The notes beneath the pieces are model-generated. The model searched no databases. It was not told the origin of the DNA and saw nothing but the letters and a program-made list of their open reading frames with translations. Shown here piece by piece: positions 1 to 13,577 of a stretch of 64,000 bases of DNA. Origin of the DNA: Apis mellifera. Its lineage: Eukaryota; Arthropoda; Insecta; Hymenoptera; Apidae. Location of the stretch: the NCBI RefSeq assembly GCF_003254395.2, contig NC_037647.1:8015925-8079924 (forward strand), read 5' to 3'. The translations under genes and the position numbers were made by a program. The stretch's first letter is position 1. Every line of letters starts with the position of its first letter.

Positions 1-92
1 ATATAATATAAATATTGATTAAGCCTAAAAAGGAGGCTTCCATATTGGTTAGGTAAATATTATGATACAAAGTAGTTAACACTATTTTTTAG

Positions 93-257
93 GAACATCA
101 TAAGAGGTCAATTCCAAAAGATACATGGAATTTATTATTAGATTTTGCACTTATGATCAACCCTGATATGAGTAATTATGATGAAGAGGGAGCTTGGCCA
201 GTACTGATAGATGATTTTGTAGAATGGGCACAGCCCCGAATTCGTCAGTCCCTCTAA
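93..257 (+). CDS. DCUN1D1: DCN1-like protein, last coding exon (partial)
   Basis: This is the C-terminal exon of a DCUN1D (defective in cullin neddylation) protein, a co-E3 that helps load NEDD8 onto cullins. An acceptor AG lies at 91-92 and the frame then runs open to TAA at 255-257. The encoded segment contains RSIPKDTWNLLLDF and NYDEEGAWPVLIDDFVEWA, the end of the potentiating-neddylation domain, which is nearly invariant in animal DCUN1D1/DCUN1D2 proteins. The cullin-binding surface lies in this part of the family. Earlier exons are outside the window. The tail after the domain is short (QPRIRQSL). Assignment to the DCUN1D1/2 group is firm; choosing between the two paralogues is not possible here. 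Confidence 0.93.
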   Translation, partial: EHHKRSIPKDTWNLLLDFALMINPDMSNYDEEGAWPVLIDDFVEWAQPRIRQSL

Positions 258-2124
258 CATCTTTTTGTTACATCTTTAACTTCATATAAAACAAAGCTTT
301 ATTTATTCAATTATAAAATCGTATATTCTTCAAGTGAAACTTGATCATATTTTTCTGATAGAGCATCATTTTACTTTGTGTACAGAGTATATGATGATGA
401 AGCAGGAGTATTATAATTGTTAGGATCAATCTAATGTATAATAATTCTCTCTTTCTCTCTCTATAATGTAAACAAATTTATATGTGTGTATATATATATA
501 CATATGTATATATATATATATATGTATACATATATAAAATTCGTAAAAAACAAATTGATTTCATAAATAATTAGAATTTCTGTATCATTTAATTCCAAAA
601 TTACAAAACTATTAAAATTTTACATAAGAATCCCATTATTATACATCTGTCTGTACAAAGTAATATGATGTATAATCAGTTTGTTCAAAAAAATAATAAC
701 AGTGAAAAATGCTCAATTATCGACTGTATTTGCAAAATCTGAAGAAATCGCTGACTGTGTTCCTTTGCACGAATTTGGCTTCAAAAGGAGAAATCATAAG
801 AAAGATTCATTTATATCATTTTGTAGATAGTAATTTCTAGAAATTGCGTTGTTAAAAATTGTTATTAAATAAATTTTACGACACTCTACAGAACACTTGT
901 AATATACATACAAAAAAAAAAAAAAGAAAACACAGAGAGAAAAATCTGTATTTTAAACAAAACGTTATTTCGGCACTGGTATACTTATCTTTTTTACTAT
1001 CACCAATTTAAATGGTGACAGAAAAAGATTTGTTTCTGTTTTATTAGTGAAGAATAATATTTATATTGTAATTCTGAGATATAATAGCTGTTAGGGAAAA
1101 TAAATTAAGAATTTTTTACAAGTTTAAATTATGGGTTTCATTTACAATTATTGCAGATTGAATATATTTTTTTATAATATCATAAAAATAATGGATATAA
1201 ATATTTATTGGTTTCAAAATTTACATAAATCAAATGTTATCAAATTGTTAAGAAAGCAAACAACTGATGAATCCTCATAACAAATTTTTTGTTTATACTA
1301 CAAAGTGTTGTAGTTATTAATAACATTTTAAGTTTTATGTTTTCTTTCTACTTCACAATGCAATGTGTGTGATTAATGCTTTTGTAGCTTAGCAAAGTAC
1401 ACAAATTTTCAAAACTACTAATCATTTTAATTTATATATAATGCAAAAAGATTACAGAAACATAATGTAAAGAAATATATATCTCTGCAACTTCATGGTT
1501 AACAATTAAGAAATCAGAACATTATATCTGTTTAGGTATACTAACATTGAAAGGTGCAAAGTAGAGAATTAGCAATATAAAAAATATGTCGTCCAGAAAT
1601 TTTGGATTATATTTTATAAGAATGTTAAACAGTTAAAATGAAGGTTCTGATATATGCATTCATTATAAAAGGAAGAGTCCAGTAAAATGTTGTCAAAAGT
1701 ATGTTTGTGCAATGCAAAAAGAAAAAATCACAATGTATATTACATTCATTTAAATGATATTAAGGAAAATACGATTTTCAGATTTAAACTACGTTATTTT
1801 TTTAATATTTTATGCATTGCGCGAACACTAAAAGATTGTAATAGTTTTAGGAAAAAATTGTACATAATGTAAATAAATCTGTCAGTCTTAATCTACATAG
1901 TATGTGTAATTAAACAAAAAATACCGTAATCATTATATTATAATATTTAGTTTCAAACAAAACTATTTAAATATAACAGTAAAATAAATTTTTACTGTTA
2001 TATAAAATAAATTTTTAAACTTTATATATAAATTTTACTTTTTTTTTAGTATTTTTGTATAGCTTTTAAAATATTTACATATGCACACGTAAGTGTGTAG
2101 AAAAGTAAGAATTATTTTACTAGA
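258..2124. other. 3' flank between two convergent genes
   Basis: This stretch holds the 3' untranslated region of the DCN1-like gene on the left and probably that of the minus-strand gene ending at 2125 on the right. It is AT-rich with a (TA)n tract near 480-533. An open frame at 1687-1872 has no recognisable protein features. I see no gene here. Confidence 0.6.
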
Positions 2125-3239
2125 TTATTGTTCTCTGCAATGACTGCCACAGTTGCATAAAGGATTACAGCCACAGCATTGTGAATTGAATGGATATAAA
2201 AATGCTAGCTCATATTGATTTGCTTCTGTATTGTAACATTCATTTAATATATCCTCTGTGTACCAATTGCATAAATGTTCCAACTTGTCTATAGTTGTCT
2301 ACATTATTTTTTTTACTATTAATATGACATGCATTACTATCATTTAAAAATATTGCAATATTTATTAAATATCAATCTTGTTATATATAATTATAAATCC
2401 TTACCTGTGCAATAACTAATCCCCGATTTGGATTTACAATTGTACTATGACTATGAGAGTCAAAAAAAGTTACCTATAGACAAAACTTTTATTAAACAAG
2501 ATTTTTATAGACTTCACAAAGTTGTTCTTACCATATTTTCTTGAAATATGAATAGTACTGTACGCCCACAGGTAATAAGAAGCATAAATAAATTCTTAGA
2601 TCTTGGTGCTAAGTACCATTTATGTAAAAAATCATTTATATGTTGATATAAACCATTTTGAATCCTTTCATAAAATACTTGAAATGTCTATAAACATAAT
2701 TGATATGTTTTAATATGTCAATATATTTTATGTTACCAAGTACATAAAAACATTTTAAATCACAAAATTATCAAAGAAAAAGCAATAGAATATATGTTTA
2801 ATTTGTACCCATTCTCTTAATAGATTTAAGTTTCTGCCTCCAAGTTTTAATGCTTCTTCTGTACTAAGATACGGATGAGAAACCAAACCTTTCTTAACAA
2901 TCCATGCATGAATGTTATTACCTTCTATCATAGCTTCAGCTATGATAGCAATAAATTGAGGAGATTTTTCTATATTATATATTAATAATCCTGTTTGAGA
3001 TATTCGTTGAGCAACAAGAAGACAAATCAGAGTACATGCTTCACTAACTAGAATAGAAAATATATCATTCGAAAAAACGAAATTAAAATATGAAAAAAAA
3101 ATTTTTTTTTACTTGTTTGTCCTGGAGGAAATCGACTTTGTGAAAATTCTTGATTATACCAAAGTACTACTACGCTATTTTTAAAATAGTTCTTCGTATA
3201 CGAAGAAAAGTAAGAATTGAGTAATAGCGATAAGGACAT
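2125..3239 (-). CDS. Unrecognised conserved-looking protein, five exons, 254 aa
   Basis: I do not recognise this gene. Exons on the minus strand are 3113-3239, 2809-3047, 2532-2687, 2405-2473 and 2125-2298. All junctions are GT-AG, and the phases close exactly on a TAA at 2125-2127 for a 254-residue product. ATG at 3237-3239 is the first methionine of the frame. The N-terminal third contains a Gly-Gln-Thr-Ile-Ser-Glu-Ala-Cys segment (Cys at about residue 47) at the head of a hydrophobic helix. Residues 178-183 read FDSHSH. The last 30 residues carry six cysteines within 14 positions (CCGCNPLCNCGSHC). No signal peptide or clear membrane span is seen. The Cys plus Asp-x-His arrangement recalls papain-fold peptidases, but this is inference only. 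The splicing consistency and protein-like composition make a real gene very likely. Confidence 0.8.
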
Positions 3240-3965
3240 AACTTTTCATGGAACCTTCAGTTGATATGCCATTTATTACTTGTAAATTTTATATGTGAAA
3301 GCATTTTTTCTTATCTTGACTTACAAAAGATTTCATGTTCCGTCTATTAAGAGCCATGAAGCTGGTCGAATAACGAATTTGTTTTTGAATTCACACAAAT
3401 CAAATTAAAAAGTAATAATGTAATATATTTATGTACACACCTTCATACTGATAAAACAAAATTAAAATCTTATTACGTTTACAATATTGTATTCCGAAAA
3501 CAAGATATTCTATTTCTTTTTATAAAATTAATATCTTAAATATAAATTTCATTAGTGCATTTATTATTTGTATCTCGACTTGTAATCGTACATTATTGGC
3601 ATTCCATCAATGGTATGCACAATGCATGTTATTTAATTATTCTCCAATTATTGAATTTATAATATTTTTGTTACATTATGTGAAAAAATATGAATCATCT
3701 TTTACATTTTACATTCATTATAAAATTCAAATAGAGTTTGAATTATTTTATCTCTTTCATTATATACATCGGCTCATACTTAACACTTATTGCATAAAGT
3801 GAAAAAAATATCTGTTATATATAACACAATGACAACAAAAACTGAGTATATTGTATATAGATTTCACAATCACACAAGTCATGTATACAATTATAAATAA
3901 CAGAATTCAATAAGATAAAGTTACTCTATGGATATAAAGAAAATACCTGTATGTATACATATGTG

Positions 3966-3999
<34 letters not shown>

Positions 4000-4710
4000 A
4001 ATATATATTTATTTACATTTAATATATTGTAAAAATGGAAAAACCTAAATGATTTCAAATGATACATATTATGTTAATTGAAATAAATGTTCTCAAATAA
4101 CATATTATTGTTCAAAGATTTTAATATCTAAATTGATAATTTCTATGATATTTGATGCTTCTTTCTTCTTTTGATGCGTTAAGCATCATAAAAATGCACT
4201 ATTAGAAACAATGATACTTTTGATAATATAATCTTCCTGTGCAAGTACACATACATGTATTGTCATATTTTTTAACATTGTCCTTATATGCATAAATATT
4301 AGCAATGTGCTTCGATTTATTTATTACATATTTTATATTATTGCCATAATTTTTGCTTCGTAATTCATTAAAATTGATTAAGCGTGTTACGATTTCCATG
4401 AAATAAATCATATGTTGCAAGTATTATTTAATTTTTTATAGTTAAAAATTAAAATATTCTTCTAGAGTCACATTTTCTCTCTATATATATTTTTTAATAT
4501 GAACAAAATTATATTTTGCTAAGTGTATGACACCTGAATGATTCACAGAAATATTTCTGTTGTGGAGATGCATTGGAAACTGATAGTTTCCCTTGTCAAA
4601 ATATCAAATTGATCTTATCATACCTAAAAAAAAAAAAAATAATTATATATTTATATTTCATCATATTTCATAATTTATTTTAAAATCAAATAAATATTAT
4701 TTACTATTGA
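3240..4710. other. Intergenic, no gene seen
   Basis: This contains the 5' flank of the gene at 2125-3239 and the 3' flank of TPP2. There is a (TA)n tract near 3967-4010. Short open frames at 3596-3802 and 4202-4420 have AT-driven composition and no family resemblance. Confidence 0.5.
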
Positions 4711-7700
4711 TCAAAACGATCTGAATGAAGGAGGATAACGTGACGGTATACTCGTATTAATATGACGTGATAAATGTTCCCATCCTAAGATATTTGCAAG
4801 TTCTATACATTTTTCATCAACTTCTTTTAATGGATGTTCTTCATAATAACGTAATAATAATTTTAAATAGCGGCCATAATGATTATTAATATGGGCATGC
4901 CATAATGAAAGAGAAATGACCTATAAATAAAAAATAATAAATATATTTAAAATATATATTAATTAAATATGTAATATTATTTAATAAATAATGCAATTAT
5001 AATAATAAAACTTCTTGCCTTGATATCAGTTGGTTCAGCAAATTTTTGTACTTCTTGCCAATGATGTGTTACACTATCTAATAAATGTTCATAGGATTGA
5101 CGATCTCCTTCTCCTTTCTTTGCACTGTGTACATATAATCGCGATAATGCACACCCTTTTTTCACTAATGCTTTTATCAAACTGAACTTTTGTTTTTCCA
5201 TAGTTGCCCTAATCTTTGTTGCATCATCACGTTGATCGCTTTTCAAGCCATAATAAGCTAAGAGTTTATCTTGATCAATATTAGTAATCACAGCATCTGC
5301 GACACTTATTATTTGATTTGCCAGAGAAACAGATTCTTCTGAAATATCATCATGGGGTACATGACGTCGAGCTTCAGGAGAGTCCAAGGAAATCAGCATG
5401 GCAGTGTGAACAGGTAAATGATCCGAGAAGAGATTTTTCAATTCTCCATATAGTAGATTTGCATATTCACCAGGTTCTATTAATAATAATTTAAAATCAA
5501 TTAATCTTTAACATAATTACAAAAATACAAACATATATTTCTATTACAAATAATAGACCAAACTTTTCATAAATATTTGAAAAAAATTATGTATTTAATT
5601 ATTTTTGTGTTGAAATAATTGGTAAATATATAATAAATATTGTCCACTAACTTTTTTAACATCACAAGGGAAGTGAAATATTAAAATAATTTATTTGTTA
5701 TGCATTACATAGTCATGCATTAACATAAAACAGTGAAAATATAAAAATGAAAATATAAAAAAAAATTGATATTAATATTGATATTGATATTTAAAGAAAG
5801 TTTTAACAATAAACAATATAAGGTTTTAAAAAAAGGTTCAAAATTGATGTTTTATCGCATTCTAATGACTTACTCGTAGAAGGCGCTATTTGTAGAATTG
5901 AAACCGGAAAGAAAAACAAAATATTTATATGATGATAGACTTTACATAATATATAATTATATATAATTAACAAGGTAAATGAAAAATCTAATTACCAAGT
6001 TTTGTAAGCCAACTGCATTTGAAATCCCTAAGTGCTTCATTATATTCATCCCATTTAGTAGGCTTTTCTTTGTTTGATGAACTGTAGGAACTACTGCTAC
6101 TACTGCTGCTACTGCTACTACTAGATTTCTTGTTTGGTTCAGACAAAATATATTTAAATGTGTGACAATCCACTTTTTTTCCATTATCATCTTTACAAAA
6201 AGTCAATGTACCCTGTAAATAGCTACCACTTCCTAAGGTAATACCTCTGGAAACTCTTTAAAATAAAACAAAAAATTAGTTTCTTTTTAATTACATAAAT
6301 ATTACTGTTTAAATATCTCACTACAGAAAAACAATGTATAACTAATAAATTATGATGAAAAAAATGCATAATATTTTTATATTTAAAGAAACTATTTAAA
6401 GAAGCATTATGTGTAAAGAATAAATACATATAAAGCAAAATTCAAACAATATATAAAATTATATTAAAAATAACTAAAAAAAAAACTTTTTATAAGCCAA
6501 AGAAAGCCAACTTTATATGATTAATAATATTGATTTTTTAAATTAATAAAATGGTTATTATATGTGGTTATTATATTTTACATTTAATGTAAAAAATAAA
6601 TTAATAAAATGGCAATTATATGTACATTTGTTTAAATTATAAGCGACAGATAAATAAAATTTTTTAAAAATAATTTAACATAAATATTAAAAAAAATACT
6701 AAATTAAAATGCTATGAAGCAATGCATAAAATAAAACATACATCTATTGAAATTATCTGCTTCAATAAATCAATTTTTTTTTAATCAAAAGCATGTAAAT
6801 GTTTAAAAATGTTTAAAAAAAAAATACTATAGACTTACTTGTTTTCAGAGCTGCAATGTGGGATAAAAAAGGAAAAAATTGAGTAATATTTTTAAAATGA
6901 TTGATTTATATGGATAAAAATTAAAAAAATATAAAATAATTTGTATAAAATTATTTTATATTTTTATTGATAAATATGAGAAAAAGATAATAATAAATTT
7001 TAATAAGTATCTCATCTAACATATTTTGAACATTTACATTTTAAATAGTGATGAAAATATTCATGCACCTTTTTTATTTGCATAAGAAAATAATATGTAT
7101 AATATTAAATATGCAAAATGAATATAGAATAATCTTAGAAAGAAACATATATCATATAAATTCTAAAATAATTATATATCTTTTTTAACAACGTATAAAT
7201 AATAAAATTTGTAACTTTATTATAAATAATATGAAAGAGCCAAATTTATTTTAAAATAAAATACTTACTTGTTTTCATTAGATATAGGAGCAATATATAA
7301 AGGAAGAATATGACCAGGTGGAACTGAAGCTGCTATCATTTTTTTGCCACCAATAATAGCTTGTGATTGACTGGCATAAACATCTAAATTAATTGGATTA
7401 CTTAATTTATGACTCAAAAGAAACGGCATTTCTGTTAATCTATCAAGTAAATCTTTCTTTTCGTGACGTATATGTATCTTCAAAGTATAATCGCCTTTTT
7501 CTATTTTTTGATTAGAATACTGTAATAAAAAATAATATTATTTATTTTTTAATGTATTATTTTATAAAAATCACTTACTTTTGATGGATATGCATCTCCA
7601 CAACAAATAAGCTGTTTATTACTGTCATATATCATCCACATTTGACTTTCATATTCACTTTCATATAATAAATCGCTAAGTAATGCTGCATTTGGAGTTA

Positions 7701-10700
7701 TTTCAGTTACTTTTGCACAATGGAACGTATATGTTAATTGTAATTCATAAATTTGTCGCGAAGGCGGAATAATATCTCGTTCTCGTAAAGGTGCAATCCT
7801 TGAATCAGTAGGCCTATCATATCAGAAAAGAAAATAAAATTAAATTAATTTATTTTCATATATGTATATGCATATCTTGTATAATATTTTTATTATACAC
7901 ACTTTAATATTTGTACAGATGATTTGAGACAAATACTAGGAACTACTTCTTCATTTCTAAGAGAACTTCGAACTTCTAAACGATTTATACCATCTCCAGA
8001 TTGCATTGTAAGATTGCCACTTATCATACGAACACCATGAAATTCTATGACATAATCGACTAACATGTCGCCTATATTTGCCCAATATTTTGCAATAACT
8101 AATTCTAAGATTAATCCGCCCTATGAAATTTTAATTTGATTTTTAATTAAACAAGAATTTAATTTATTTGAATGTATATAAGAAATTAGCAATACCTGAA
8201 CAGCAAATGGATGAACAATTTCTGATTGAGAAGTAACAGTAAACAATTTATTAACTTCGAGAGTCTTACAGGAAAGTCGAGGTTTTAATTGAACGCTATG
8301 GATCACAAATCTTCCAGTTTTATCTTTTTCTGTGCTTTTTAATCTAATCACTAAATCAGATCATATCATTAATATCATTTATTTCATATATCCAGTATTG
8401 TGATATTGTGTATGAAATATTATAGAGAAAATACATACCCGCCCATGTTGCATCTTCAGGAACGAGAATAAAATGTCGATAAATTGTATTCGGTTTAAAT
8501 AAAATATTTGTATAAGTTAAGTCTGGAAGGATCGCAGTTTTTGGCAGTGTTTGTGGTTGCACTACAGTTACTGGTATTTGGAACACTGGACCTTTTGCAA
8601 CATCTGTTACATCATAAGCGCGGACACTATAAACGATAATTAAAATTATACAATAAAATAAATATATATGATTATAAATATTATAAATATAATATTATAA
8701 ATTATAAATATTTGGATATATTTACCTAGTTGTATGAACACCTTCGGGTAAATTGAAACCATCAACTTTGATCGCAAATGCGCGAACCATATTCATTAAA
8801 TCAAGATGTGTTGGAAAATGTACCCAAGATGCATCGCATACCAAAGTTAATTTCAAATTAAAAGCAATTTTGAGTGTTGGATCTATAAAATTCAAATATT
8901 ATAATGAATTATATTTGTAATATATAATGAAATTATAATATCAGAATAACAAATATATAAATATTTATACCAGTATTTTCACTATTAAGAAATACAGGTT
9001 CAACAGTAATGGCATAATCTTTTGGCCGATCAATAATGCTGCTTCTCATATGAATTCCTTTAGCATTATTTGGACCACAGTTAATAGTAAATCTTACATC
9101 TCTTTCAGGTACATCACAGTAAGTAATAAGATTATCGAATGCACGTTCAACTTGTAATAATCCCGAACCTTGTGCAAAAGGATCTAGATTTTGTATATAA
9201 TGAGCTGTATTTTCAAGTGCTCTTTTTATACTATATGGAGAATAAGAACAACCTTTGGCAACAAGCCCTGATATAAGTATTGCTACAATATAAATATCAT
9301 TATTATTAATATATATTTCTCTTATTTGTAATATTTTATATAATCTTTATAAAAAAAAAAAGAAATCAATATACCAATAGCTCCAGTTACATGAGGAGCT
9401 GCCATGCTTGTACCATTCATGAGTTGACTTTTTCTTAAGGTAAAATTGGGAACACTAGTTATAGCTCCTCCTGGAGCACATACAGTAATTCCAGCTCCAC
9501 CATCGATCATTGGACCACGAGATGACCACGTATACGACATACCAGGCATTTTTTCTCTTAAAGAATATTCAGCTACCATCATATCAGGAGAAACGTAAGC
9601 ACCAACACTAATTACACTATTAGAACTAATATCTGGTGGTGTGCCTATATGAGTTAAAATGGGATATATTAGATATTAAGATATTAAGTAAATATATATT
9701 TAAGATTTTTTAATATTCTTATCTACTAACCAATAGTACATAAAGCAGGCCCAAGATTACCAGCAGATGCTACCCATGTTACACCATATTTATCAATAAC
9801 TTCATTCATTAATTCTCCTATTCTTCCCGTATTGGACCAATGAGCATGTTCTCCATAACTCATATTTATTACATGTATTTTCTCTTTGTGTTTCATTACA
9901 TGTATCATTGCACGTACTACTGCAGTTCCTGTTTCCATTGTGCCAATACGACCATCTCCAACACTTAATGAAATAATTTGAGCACCAGGAGCTACACCAT
10001 TTAATTCGGGATTATCAGGAAAATATGCAGCCGCAATTGAAGCTACATGTGTACCATGACTTGCTGTAATAATAAAATTAATTATAAAAAAGAAGAAAGA
10101 TTTTGAATTAAATCTTATCTAATACTTACAGCATAAACTAACAATTTCTAATGTATTTCCATCATCATGAATATTAATACTAATATTTAATTGATCTTCG
10201 GGTATAAGTGGTGCATACTGCCTTGTTATAGTGTATTCTCCTAAAAAGACACCAGTTTCCAAATTACCTTCTTCAGAAGTATCAATACATGCTCTATAAC
10301 AAAAAATATAAAAGATTAAATTAAATATCAATGTTTGTAAAAAATATTTTAATACACATGGAAATCCAAAAATATCCTACATATATTTTTACCTCCAAAC
10401 TTCACCATCATGAAAAACAACACAGTCATAAGTAGGTCCTACATCTGAATATTTTTTCTCAATATTATTTAATATTTCAACTCTGGCTTCAAGTTCCTCT
10501 TTTTCTAGTCTTTCTTTTAAAGTAGTTAATTGTGGATTCTTTGCTTCAAATTCCTATGTAGAATAGTTATATAACATAAAAATCAAATTGCTTTTTTATT
10601 TATTAAAAATTACATGTTCAATATTTGCTTATATTTTAATTAAATTTATTCTCTTGTATTTAAGCATACTATTATAGAGAAACATTGCATACTATTACAT

Positions 10701-12182
10701 AATGAATCAATGGCTTTACAATAGATCAAACTGCCAATTATAAATATAGCATTAGATACAGATCACTGTGACACATTGTGAAACTGGCCTCATTTTATTA
10801 CATGGTTCAACATACCCACAACAACCCTATCTTTGGATCAAATGGTCTAAAAGCCTATTTTTATTCTTATTCTTAAATATTAGTTATTTTAATATATATA
10901 TAAAATTATTTTGTGTATAAAATATACAAAAATACTTTGTGCAAAAAATTAAGATTTCCTATTTTTAATATGTATATCAATATAATCAAAATGCAATTAT
11001 CAATTATTTACTTGTAATTGTCTAGATGCTTCTGCAAGTGCAGATTTATGATTATTATCCCATAAACGTTTTTTTCTTTCTACTAATACTCTTTCTCTTA
11101 ATTTTCCTGGATATAATGAATATAGATTCTTTATTCCAATATGATATTGTCCACTGGGATTTACCCAATTAGATGGAACCTAAAAGAGAAATAATTTCTT
11201 TGTTTATATATATATATATATAATTATGAATAAAATTAATAACGCTTAATGTACATTTATATATAATATATTGAAATATACCTTTAATTTACGGCCAGTT
11301 ATACCAATTATGTATCCATCTGGTGCCTGTACAATTTTACTAGTATCTACATCTCCAGCTCCACTACAGTCATATCTTTCAATAATTTTTGGCTTTCCAT
11401 CTGAAGTTTCCTATATGAAATATATATTCATTATAAAATTTAATAATAAATAAAATTTTATTTAAATTTAATTTTTCTCTTATTTATAATTTATTGTTGA
11501 ACAAAAATTACTATATTATTTTGCAAAATATTATATTATTAGTATTATACAAAAAAAAAATGTCAAATATAAATTTTTAAACTTCTAAAAAATGATCAAA
11601 ACATTTCATTTTCCAACACTAATTCATGATATGTAATTCCATAATTAATATTATTCAATCGTTTATTGTTAGTAGTATATTTAAAATTAGATACATAATT
11701 TAAAAAATAATATAAAAGAAATCTTTAGAACAAATCTTCAAAATATAATTAAAAATAAGGATAGATTAAAAAAAATAATAAATCTAAATAATGCCATTTA
11801 TTATCAGTAACGTAAAATTATTCGAAATCTTTCACTTTGTACACAAAGAAAACAAAGAAATTTAACGGAAACAAACGTACTTAGTAAATAAAATTTTAAA
11901 CAATATATATTAATACCACAAAAAATTAAGATACTTAATTAAATTAAAAAAAAACAGAAAAAAGTAAAAGAAAATTAATTTTAATAATTGCGAGGCGTGT
12001 CTATATAAAAGCTTACTTACCTGCATACCAGGAGCTCCAGGATCAATCCCTGAATCAAAAATTGCAATGATGACTCCTCGACCATCATATTCAGGATATT
12101 TGGTAAGAAATTGAGTGACACCAGTTTCTTTTTTAGGTAAAAGACCCCAAACAGGAAAATTACAATCAATGACCTCTGCCAT
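4711..12182 (-). CDS. TPP2: Tripeptidyl-peptidase II (giant subtilisin-like serine protease)
   Basis: TPP2 is a cytosolic subtilase that forms a giant complex and trims peptides downstream of the proteasome by removing N-terminal tripeptides. Minus-strand exons: 12021-12182, 11282-11410, 11012-11179, 10393-10553, 10130-10293, 9731-10063, 9375-9644, 8971-9282, 8726-8882, 8439-8626, 8196-8350, 7903-8120, 7579-7813, 7269-7519, 6839-6850, 5996-6255, 5019-5476, 4711-4920. The product is 1280 aa, or 1276 without the 12-nt exon, near the family's usual length of about 1250. The catalytic triad is visible: Asp43 in IFDSGIDPGAPG, His264 in SSHGTHVA and Ser452 in NGTSMAAPHV, with the oxyanion Asn364 in SAGNLGP. 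The start MAEV agrees with the short conserved N-terminus. A 13-serine run lies near residues 1016-1028. The last intron uses a GC donor. No break is seen. Confidence 0.97.
6077..6124 (-). repeat. Polyserine-coding AGT/AGC trinucleotide repeat in TPP2
   Basis: A run of AGT/AGC codons encodes 13 consecutive serines, then Tyr and three more serines, inside the exon at 5996-6255. It lies in a linker of the C-terminal region of TPP2. Such repeats are prone to length change between individuals. Confidence 0.85.
6839..6850 (-). other. TPP2: 12-nt microexon of TPP2
   Basis: A 12-base segment is bounded by an acceptor (CATTGCAG) and a donor (GTAAGT). It preserves phase (2 to 2) and would add four residues (NSEN) after the SNEN that ends the preceding exon. 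Skipping it is equally in frame, so it may be alternative. Its 3' end and donor repeat 15 bases of the preceding exon's end. Confidence 0.65.
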
Positions 12183-13577
12183 ATTTCAAATACCACTGCC
12201 ACCGCGACTCCAGAAAAACTACTTGAGATGTTTCCTTTGTACTGCCACAGCCTTATATATCAATCAAAAAACAGCATCTGCGCCTGCGTCAATGACTACA
12301 GAAAATTTTGAGGTTAAGTTATCGGTCCATGATACGTCAGACTAAATAGACAATAAATGAAGATAAGATATAGAATAGATCTAATATTCAAAATCATTTT
12401 TTTGTCCCATGTCGCAGAAGTATTAGAATTCTTTTACTACTATATATGTGTCATTCTCAATGTTATGGATTCTGTTTAGAATAAGATATAACATTAATAA
12501 TAATAATTGAAATTGAAACTAAATTTCAATATAAAATAAAAAATGGAATAAATATTTTGTTACAAAGCTTTGTTGCCTCGTATTCGATAATAATTACTAT
12601 TTGAATAGTTAATTGCATGGTTTAAAAATGTTTTACAAAATTATGAATTATAAAAGAATAGATTTGATAGAATAACTGCGATAGAATAAATCATAAAATA
12701 TTTCAAAATTTCATCCTATTTGCTTTGTGACCGGACCAGATATTCATTTATTTAAATTTTATTACTGCAATAAATTGAGATCCACATTAAAACTCGTTTC
12801 ATATAACAAGGAATATTATTTTCTGTGAGATATCCTAAAAATATATTCTAAAGTTAAGAATATAATATCTATGTATATATTTTTTGTTAAAAAATTAAGA
12901 CACAGTTTTGAGAGAAAAATAATGAAAGCATATTCAAATGATATCTCATCTATCTCCCTCATTTATGGTCACGCGCTAAGAACAAGTATAGACAAGGAGA
13001 ATAAATAATAGGAAAAGAATAAAATAAAGATAGAATAAAAATTCAGGAATCCGCACAATATTTAGAATGCCATAAATGAAATACAAAAAAAGAACAGAAA
13101 ATAATGAATAAAGAGAGAAATTAAATAAGAATTGATTATCAATGCCATCTCTTAAATGTCAAACACATTTCTTTAAAAATGAAATAAAATAAGAATTGAA
13201 TGTAGCGCCCTTTTTTAAATATTCTATCTTACCTTTTTTTTGAAAAGTTATCTTGTATTTTTTGCTATTATATCAATTAACAATTCCTATAAATCCTATC
13301 TATGTATATATTTATTTATATTCTTATAAATAAAATAATTATATTTTATTATATATTTTATGTGTAGTAAATTTTTTTTACAAATATATATATAAATATA
13401 TATAGATTATATGTAAATTAATTATTATTACAATAAATTAAAACTTATATATAAATAAATGTTCCTTCTTTTCCTTATTATTCATCTCATATTCCTCATA
13501 TTTTCTAAATTTCTCACATACTTAAATGATTTTCAAATTATAATATAAGATCTCTTTCTATCTTAATTTTATCCTAA
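12183..13577. other. TPP2 5' flank and intergenic region
   Basis: 12183-12350 is GC-richer than its surroundings and directly upstream of the TPP2 start codon, so it probably holds the 5' untranslated region and core promoter. A CRE-like TACGTCA lies near 12333. The rest is AT-rich and shows no gene. Confidence 0.45.

Noticed and set aside
1687..1872. Plus-strand 61-codon open frame
   Set aside because: Low-information AT-rich sequence in a 3' flank, without splice support or family resemblance.
5957..6190. Minus-strand frame with a Val/Ala-rich run
   Set aside because: It is the shifted reading of the TPP2 polyserine repeat; the TPP2 frame is supported by flanking exons.
12115..12345. Plus-strand open frame of 76 codons
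   Set aside because: It is antisense to TPP2 exon 1 and its 5' flank; no independent features.
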